Positions 5,259 through 9,350 of a stretch of 9,350 nucleotides of DNA are shown piece by piece. Below the pieces are notes generated by a model that ran no database searches, was not told the DNA's origin, and saw only the letters and a program-made list of their open reading frames with translations. The position numbers and the translations under genes are program-made. Position 1 is the first letter of the stretch. Every line of letters begins with the position of its first letter. The stretch comes from Methyloligella sp. (lineage in GTDB: Bacteria; Pseudomonadota; Alphaproteobacteria; Rhizobiales; JALUTE01). Location: assembly GCA_027058255.1 (NCBI GenBank), contig JALUTE010000381.1:1-9350 (forward strand), in the 5' to 3' direction.

Positions 5259-5471
5259 CCGGGCCCAGAGGGCGGACTGGCCGGGCACGCTTGCGCGCGA
5301 AGGCGTGGCCTGCCGTTTGGAGCGACGTGCCGCGCGCGCAATTGGCCGGGGCGCTTCCGACACCGGTGACAGGGCGTTGAGACCGACAGCGCCTTGGTGG
5401 CTCCTGGTCATGGGCCGGCGCGCGGAACGGCTCGGATCAAGTCGCACATGCACACAAGCCACTGAGGGCCC
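5259..5471. other. Gap between the Rpn-type gene and the kinase gene
   Basis: I see no credible gene, terminator or sigma-70 hexamer pair in these 213 bases. The only supported element is GAGGG (5464-5468), the short-spaced ribosome binding site of the kinase gene. If the Rpn-type gene is an insertion, this gap is where an original intergenic sequence or right-hand junction would lie. Confidence 0.4.
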
Positions 5472-7928
5472 ATGAACGACGAGCGGCGCAATGAGTGGGA
5501 GAAGGCGGAGGCGGCGCGTGCCGAGGGCCACCTCGTTCCCGCCAACGGCCAGGCATCCGGGACGGATCATGGCCATTCCCCCCCTCCCGGCGGGGCGGGC
5601 CTGCCCGGTCCCGTAGGGCCGCAGGCCGCGCCTCCCCCGGGCTATGGCGAGCCGGCCTTCGCAGAGAGCGAGTTCAACCTTCTCGACTATTGGTACATCG
5701 CCCTCAAGCGGCGCTGGCTCATTCTCACCGTAACGGCGGCCGGCCTCGGCCTCGCCCTGCTCTGGACCCTCCTTCAGACGCCCATCTACACGGCAAGCAC
5801 GCGCATCCAGATCGACAGCGGCGTTGCCAAGATCGTCGAGGGCGGCGAGATCGGCTCGACGGCGCGCATCTCTCAGGCGGAGTTCCTGCGCACCCAGTAC
5901 CAGCTCCTGAAGAGCCGGGCTCTTGCCGAGCGCGTGGTCGATCGCCTCAAGCTCTGGCAGGACAAGGATTTTCTCACCCAGAAGCAGACCTCCCTGCTCG
6001 GGCTGGTCAAGGGCGCCATCAAGGGGGTGATCTCAGCGGGCGGTACGGACGAGGCGGCGAAGGGCGAGGCCGGAGCTGCCGACAACCGGCGCGGCCTGGT
6101 CATGCGCGCGGTGGACAAGCTCCTGGCAAACGAGCAGGTCAGGCCCGTGCGCGGCTCGCGGCTCGTCGACATCGTCTATTCCGATGTCGACCCGGCCCGC
6201 GCCCAGCGCATCGCCAATGCCATCGGCGAGGAATTCGTCGCCTCCAATCTGGACCGCCGCTTCGACGCCTCCGCCACGGCCAAGACCTTTCTCAAGGACC
6301 AGCTCCGCCAGCTCAAGGCACGGCTCGAGGAATCCGAGAAGGCGCTCGTCAAGTTTGCGCGCGAGAAAGAGCTCGTCGGCACCTCCGAGCGCGCCTCCAT
6401 CGCCGAGAGCCGCCTGCAGCAGCTCTCGACCGAGCTCAATACCGTGCTGGCCGAGCGGATCAAGAAGGAGCGGCTCTGGAGACAGGTCGAATCGGCCAAG
6501 GGCACGGACTTCCCGCAATTCCTCACCAATGCGGTGATCGCGCGCCTTCGCGAGAAGCGCAAGGCGCTCTCGGCCGAGTACAAGGACAAGTTGCGCATCT
6601 TCAAGCCCGGCTATCCCGGCATGCAAAAGCTGAGGGCGCGGATTGCGGTCATCGACCAACAGCTCGCCAGCGAGGTCCAGACCATCAGGGATTCGCTGCG
6701 CGCCGACTATGATCTCGTGCTCAAGCAGGAGGAGCAGCTCAAGGCGGAGATTGCCAAGCTCAAATCGGAGGTGCTGGACCTTCAGAAGCGCTCGATCCAG
6801 TACAAGGTTCTGAAGCGCGAGGCGGACACCAATCGCAAGCTCTACGAGGAACTGCTCTCGCGCCTCAAGGAGGTCTCGGTCGCGAGCGGCGCCCGCCTCA
6901 ACAATGTCTTCATCATCGACCGTGCGCTGCGCCCCAGCGCGCCCTCCTCGCCGAGAATGTCGCGCAATCTCCTCCTGGGCCTCGTGCTGGCGCTTGCGGC
7001 GGGCTTCGGCCTCGCGATCCTGCTCGAATATCTGGACGACGCCATCCGTCGGCCCGAGGACGTGGAGCAGGTCACGGGCCTGCCGGTGCTCGGCATTCTG
7101 CCCAAGCTGGAGGATGGCGAGGACATCGACGCCGTGCTCGAGGATCCGCGCTCACCGCTTGCCGAGGCCTATCGCTCGCTCGCCACGTCGCTCCAGTTCG
7201 CCACCGAGGAGGGCTTTCCCAAGACCATCCTCTTCACCAGCGGCGAGAAGGGCGAGGCCAAGTCCACGACCGCGCTCGCCACCGCCCGTCATTTCGCGCG
7301 CCTCGGCATGGAGGTGCTGCTTGTCGACTGCGATCTGCGCAGCCCGAGCATGCACGCCATGCTTGGGCTCGACAACAGCCAGGGCCTGTCCAATTATCTC
7401 ACCGGAGCCCTGCAGCCGCCCGAGATCATCCGGCGCACCTCCCAGTCCAAGCTCGCCTGCATTCCGGCGGGCCCCATCCCGCCCAGCGCGGCCGACCTTC
7501 TGTCGGGCTCGCGCCTGCACGCCCTGCTCTCCGTGGGAGCGCAGGTGTTCGATCTCATCGTCCTCGACGGGCCTCCGGTGATGGGCCTCGCCGACGCGCC
7601 GCTGCTGGCGAGTGCGGTGGAGGGCACCGTCTTCGTCGCCGAGTCGGGGCGGGCCCGCGCCGGCACGGTCAGGGGCGCCATTCAGAGGCTCACCTTCGCC
7701 CGCGGTCGGGTGCTGGGCGTCGTGCTCTCTAAATACGATCCCGAGACCGCGCGCTATGGTGGCTATGGCTATGGCCGTCGCTATGGTTATGGCTATGGTT
7801 ACGGCTATGGCTATGGTCACAGCTACGGTTACGGCTATGGCAAGGAGGCCTATGCCTATGGCGCGGCGGCGCCGCCGGCGCCGCCGGGCGATGGTGCGCC
7901 GCAAATTGCGAAGGGCCGGGAGGGCTGA
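5472..7928 (+). CDS. Wzc-type polysaccharide co-polymerase with tyrosine autokinase domain (BY-kinase)
   Basis: This 818-residue inner-membrane protein is predicted to control chain length and export and to autophosphorylate on tyrosine. After a Pro/Gly-rich cytoplasmic start (1-66) come a Wzz-like segment with TM1 (about 83-103), a periplasmic region with coiled coils (about 270-340 and 400-465), a GNVR-like region ending in RALRPSAPSSP, and TM2 (about 499-519). The cytoplasmic kinase has Walker A GEKGEAKSTT (591-600, K597), Walker A' VLLVDCDLR (615-623) and Walker B DLIVLDGPPV (694-703). The tail (762-796) holds 14 tyrosines, mostly as Tyr-Gly repeats. Two signatures deviate: the residue before the Walker Lys is Ala596 rather than Gly, and the EX2RX2R oligomerisation motif reads E565-AY-R568-SL-A571. 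Gram-positive homologues split the two halves; here they are fused. Partners are the export lipoprotein (3201-4112) and the phosphatase (2384-3325). The J-domain gene starts one base after its stop. Confidence 0.94.
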   Translation: MNDERRNEWEKAEAARAEGHLVPANGQASGTDHGHSPPPGGAGLPGPVGPQAAPPPGYGEPAFAESEFNLLDYWYIALKRRWLILTVTAAGLGLALLWTLLQTPIYTASTRIQIDSGVAKIVEGGEIGSTARISQAEFLRTQYQLLKSRALAERVVDRLKLWQDKDFLTQKQTSLLGLVKGAIKGVISAGGTDEAAKGEAGAADNRRGLVMRAVDKLLANEQVRPVRGSRLVDIVYSDVDPARAQRIANAIGEEFVASNLDRRFDASATAKTFLKDQLRQLKARLEESEKALVKFAREKELVGTSERASIAESRLQQLSTELNTVLAERIKKERLWRQVESAKGTDFPQFLTNAVIARLREKRKALSAEYKDKLRIFKPGYPGMQKLRARIAVIDQQLASEVQTIRDSLRADYDLVLKQEEQLKAEIAKLKSEVLDLQKRSIQYKVLKREADTNRKLYEELLSRLKEVSVASGARLNNVFIIDRALRPSAPSSPRMSRNLLLGLVLALAAGFGLAILLEYLDDAIRRPEDVEQVTGLPVLGILPKLEDGEDIDAVLEDPRSPLAEAYRSLATSLQFATEEGFPKTILFTSGEKGEAKSTTALATARHFARLGMEVLLVDCDLRSPSMHAMLGLDNSQGLSNYLTGALQPPEIIRRTSQSKLACIPAGPIPPSAADLLSGSRLHALLSVGAQVFDLIVLDGPPVMGLADAPLLASAVEGTVFVAESGRARAGTVRGAIQRLTFARGRVLGVVLSKYDPETARYGGYGYGRRYGYGYGYGYGYGHSYGYGYGKEAYAYGAAAPPAPPGDGAPQIAKGREG
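7755..7859 (+). repeat. TAYGGY hexanucleotide repeat encoding the tyrosine tail
   Basis: A degenerate six-base repeat (TATGGC, TATGGT, TACGGC and similar) in the 3' end of the kinase gene encodes the Tyr-Gly tail, with 14 Tyr codons in 35. The synonymous T/C variation at third positions reduces slippage but still allows copy-number change. The function is presumably a multi-site autophosphorylation cluster. Confidence 0.9.
7918..7924 (+). promoter_or_regulatory. Shine-Dalgarno for the GTG-started J-domain gene
   Basis: GGGAGGG lies within the last codons of the kinase gene, with the core GGAGG ending 6 bases before the GTG at 7930. It fixes this non-ATG start. The same frame is open far upstream only as a shadow of the kinase gene. 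Confidence 0.75.
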
Positions 7929-7929
7929 C

Positions 7930-8622
7930 GTGACGGGCGAGGAGAGCGGAAGACCTGTGGCAGGGGCCGGCGAAGCGCACCGGCAGACGGCTCTGCGCCA
8001 GGCCATCGAGCTCGTCCATGTCCCGACCCTCGCCCATCGCCTGCGCGGCGAGCCCCTTGCTCCGGGCGTCGATCTCCTGCTCGCCATCGCCGCCGGCGAC
8101 AGGCAAGCGGAGGCTGAGGCTCAGGCTCTTGTCGAGCGCGATGTGGATACGATCCGCCAAGCCTCCGCCTTCTACATCCAGCAGGTGCTCTTCGCACCCG
8201 GCACAGACGCCTATCGGATCCTCGGCGCAACGCCCCGCGCCGACCGCGCCGAGCTTCGGCGCAATTTCACCCATCTGATGCGCTGGCTCCACCCCGATAT
8301 CGAGCGCGATGGCGGTCAGGCGGTCTTCTTCGGGCGCGTCAAGGCGGCGTGGGACATCCTCGGCACACCGGAGCGGCGCCGCAGATACGATGCCGAACGC
8401 GAAGCGGGAGGCCGAAGGTCGCTCGAGGGGCTTGCTCCTTCCCGCTCGGCCAAATCCGGCCGCTTCTCCAAGCGCGCCCGTCGGCGCGCGGACTCCCCAA
8501 TCCGCATGGCCAAGGATGCGCCCGGCCGATCGGCCCGCGCGGGGTTTTCCAAACGCGAGCGAGAGCGGCCCCGCCCATTGCTGCTGCGCGCCCTCGCCCG
8601 TCTCTTCGGCTTTGCGAGATAG
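7930..8622 (+). CDS. J-domain (DnaJ-like) protein
   Basis: This 230-residue protein starts at GTG one base after the kinase stop. The N-terminal part (1-92) is helical and of no recognised family (LRQAIELVHVPTLAHRLRG, then AEAEAQALVERDVDTIRQA). A J domain follows (about 94-156): DAYRILGATPRADRAELRR, then the diagnostic HPD at 121-123 in RWLHPDIERD, then FFGRVKAAWDILGTPERRRRYD. The HPD loop is what stimulates DnaK-type Hsp70 ATPase, so the protein should be a functional Hsp70 co-chaperone. The C-terminus (about 160-230) is strongly basic and low in complexity, ending LLLRALARLFGFAR, an amphipathic stretch that may touch membrane or nucleic acid. It lacks the Gly/Phe and zinc-finger regions of DnaJ, so it is a class C type with a special client. 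Its close coupling to the kinase gene suggests the export complex as client; this is inference. Confidence 0.9.
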   Translation: MTGEESGRPVAGAGEAHRQTALRQAIELVHVPTLAHRLRGEPLAPGVDLLLAIAAGDRQAEAEAQALVERDVDTIRQASAFYIQQVLFAPGTDAYRILGATPRADRAELRRNFTHLMRWLHPDIERDGGQAVFFGRVKAAWDILGTPERRRRYDAEREAGGRRSLEGLAPSRSAKSGRFSKRARRRADSPIRMAKDAPGRSARAGFSKRERERPRPLLLRALARLFGFAR

Positions 8623-8634
8623 GGCAGCTCTGTC

Positions 8635-9350
8635 ATGACAGCCGAGCCGGGGCCACGGGCCGAGCGTCTGTACAAACGCCTCAAATGGGGGGCGATCCTT
8701 GCCGGCGCAGTCCTGCTCGCCTGGCAGGTGGTGCGCTACAGCGTCGTGGCGGCCCTCGCACCGGCGACCCCCACGCTGGCGCTCGCCCTGAGGCCCGGCG
8801 CCGCACCGGCGCTCATCACCCAGGCGGACCAGCGGCTCAATGCGCCCCTGCGCAGCTACGAGCGGGCGCGTGCCCGGGCGCCGAAAGGACCGCCGCCGGA
8901 GCCGCCGCCACCGCCATCGCGCAAGACATTGGCCGAGGTGCAGGCATGGGTGCGCACGGCGCTCATTGCCGAGCCGCTCTCGCCGGCCGGTTTTCGCATT
9001 CTCGGCCAGATTGCCGCCATCCGGGGCGACAAGGCGCGCGCGGCCCGGCTCATGGACGTGGCGGCCAATCTTTCCATCCGCGAGACCGCGGCCGTGCTCT
9101 GGCGGCTCAACCATCGGCTGGAAGTGCGGGAACTCGACGGTGCACTCGAGGATGCCAATGCCCTGCTGCACACACGCCCCGATCTTGGACGGCTGGTCCT
9201 GCCCGTTCTTGCCCGCATCTCCGAGCTGCCAGAGGGCCGAGAGAAGCTGGTGCGGCTGCTCGCCGCCCGCCCGCCCTGGCGCTCAACCTTCTTCTCGGTC
9301 CTCCCCGGCGCCGTGCGCAATCCGCAAAGCCCGCTTGCGCTCTATCTGGC
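8635..9350 (+). CDS. Membrane-anchored alpha-helical repeat protein, N-terminal part
   Basis: The gene is open from the ATG at 8635 to the right edge; 238 codons are visible. It begins 12 bases after the J-domain stop, with AGGG (8621-8624) about 10 bases upstream. A basic N-terminus (ERLYKRLK) precedes one hydrophobic segment (about 19-42), giving an inner-membrane anchor with the rest probably periplasmic. A Pro-rich linker (about 80-92: PKGPPPEPPPPPS) leads to repeated amphipathic helices such as GFRILGQIAAIRGDKARAA, LWRLNHRLEVRELDGALED and LLHTRPDLGRLVLPVLARI, resembling a TPR or other alpha-solenoid scaffold, then ARPPWRSTFFSVLP. I do not recognise a named family. Helical-repeat proteins are frequent in polysaccharide secretion loci as protein-interaction platforms, which fits the position. 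The missing C-terminus prevents a firmer call. Confidence 0.75.
   Translation, partial: MTAEPGPRAERLYKRLKWGAILAGAVLLAWQVVRYSVVAALAPATPTLALALRPGAAPALITQADQRLNAPLRSYERARARAPKGPPPEPPPPPSRKTLAEVQAWVRTALIAEPLSPAGFRILGQIAAIRGDKARAARLMDVAANLSIRETAAVLWRLNHRLEVRELDGALEDANALLHTRPDLGRLVLPVLARISELPEGREKLVRLLAARPPWRSTFFSVLPGAVRNPQSPLALYL

Noticed and set aside
4113..5471. Target-site duplication or terminal inverted repeats bounding the Rpn-type gene
   Set aside because: I compared the flanks by eye and found only short matches such as GCCGGGGC, which are expected by chance in GC-rich DNA.
4119..5576. A 485-codon leftward open frame opposite the Rpn-type gene
   Set aside because: Its apparent repeats are the antisense of the KGI repeat coding sequence. 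The rightward Rpn/DUF4351 architecture is complete and convincing.
7729..9171. A 480-codon leftward open frame across the kinase tail, J-domain and helical-repeat genes
   Set aside because: Its His/Ser/Asn repeats mirror the Tyr-Gly repeat on the other strand, and the rightward genes have domains and tight operon spacing.

Overview
The window is GC-rich DNA from a Gram-negative bacterium, most probably an alphaproteobacterium and perhaps of the Hyphomicrobiales. The evidence is the base composition, lipoprotein and Sec signals of Gram-negative type, a candidate promoter resembling the alphaproteobacterial CTTGAC/CTATAT consensus, and a Wzc-like kinase with the Tyr-Gly tail I associate with that group. 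The assignment is inferred from style, not from a marker gene. The region is part of an exopolysaccharide or capsule polymerisation, export and regulation locus. No glycosyltransferase or flippase is visible here.

Left part, leftward transcription (1-1979). Two paralogous small secreted proteins (1979 to 1548, and 1168 to 686) are followed by the N-terminal part of a multi-membrane-spanning O-antigen ligase/Wzy-type protein (515 to beyond the left edge). The first 61 bases form a perfect 21-bp inverted repeat that folds the ligase sequence back on itself. This may be an assembly artefact. The paralogues share mature N-termini (A-x-V-S-P), a VTVSPGG core, an identical 16-residue glycine-zipper helix and an identical GPVSP C-terminus. 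They are the least explained part of the window.

Centre (1980-2383). This is a divergent regulatory region of about 400 bp. It holds a candidate leftward promoter, a small inverted repeat and a strong Shine-Dalgarno sequence for the rightward operon.

Right part, rightward transcription (2384 to the right edge). In order: a PHP-type (CpsB/YwqE) protein-tyrosine phosphatase; an outer-membrane polysaccharide export lipoprotein (Wza/OPX family) whose start lies 125 bp inside the phosphatase gene; an Rpn/PD-(D/E)XK nuclease (Transposase_31 plus DUF4351) between the export and kinase genes; a Wzc-type polysaccharide co-polymerase/tyrosine autokinase with 14 tyrosines in its tail; a J-domain co-chaperone one base after the kinase stop; and a membrane-anchored helical-repeat protein running off the right edge.

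How they may work together: the kinase and the export lipoprotein should form the trans-envelope export and chain-length machine. The phosphatase should reverse tyrosine phosphorylation of the kinase tail. The ligase-like protein would polymerise or ligate the glycan. The J-protein and helical-repeat protein may be assembly or quality-control accessories. The secreted pair may act at the membrane or cell surface with the polymer. The last two statements are inference from position.
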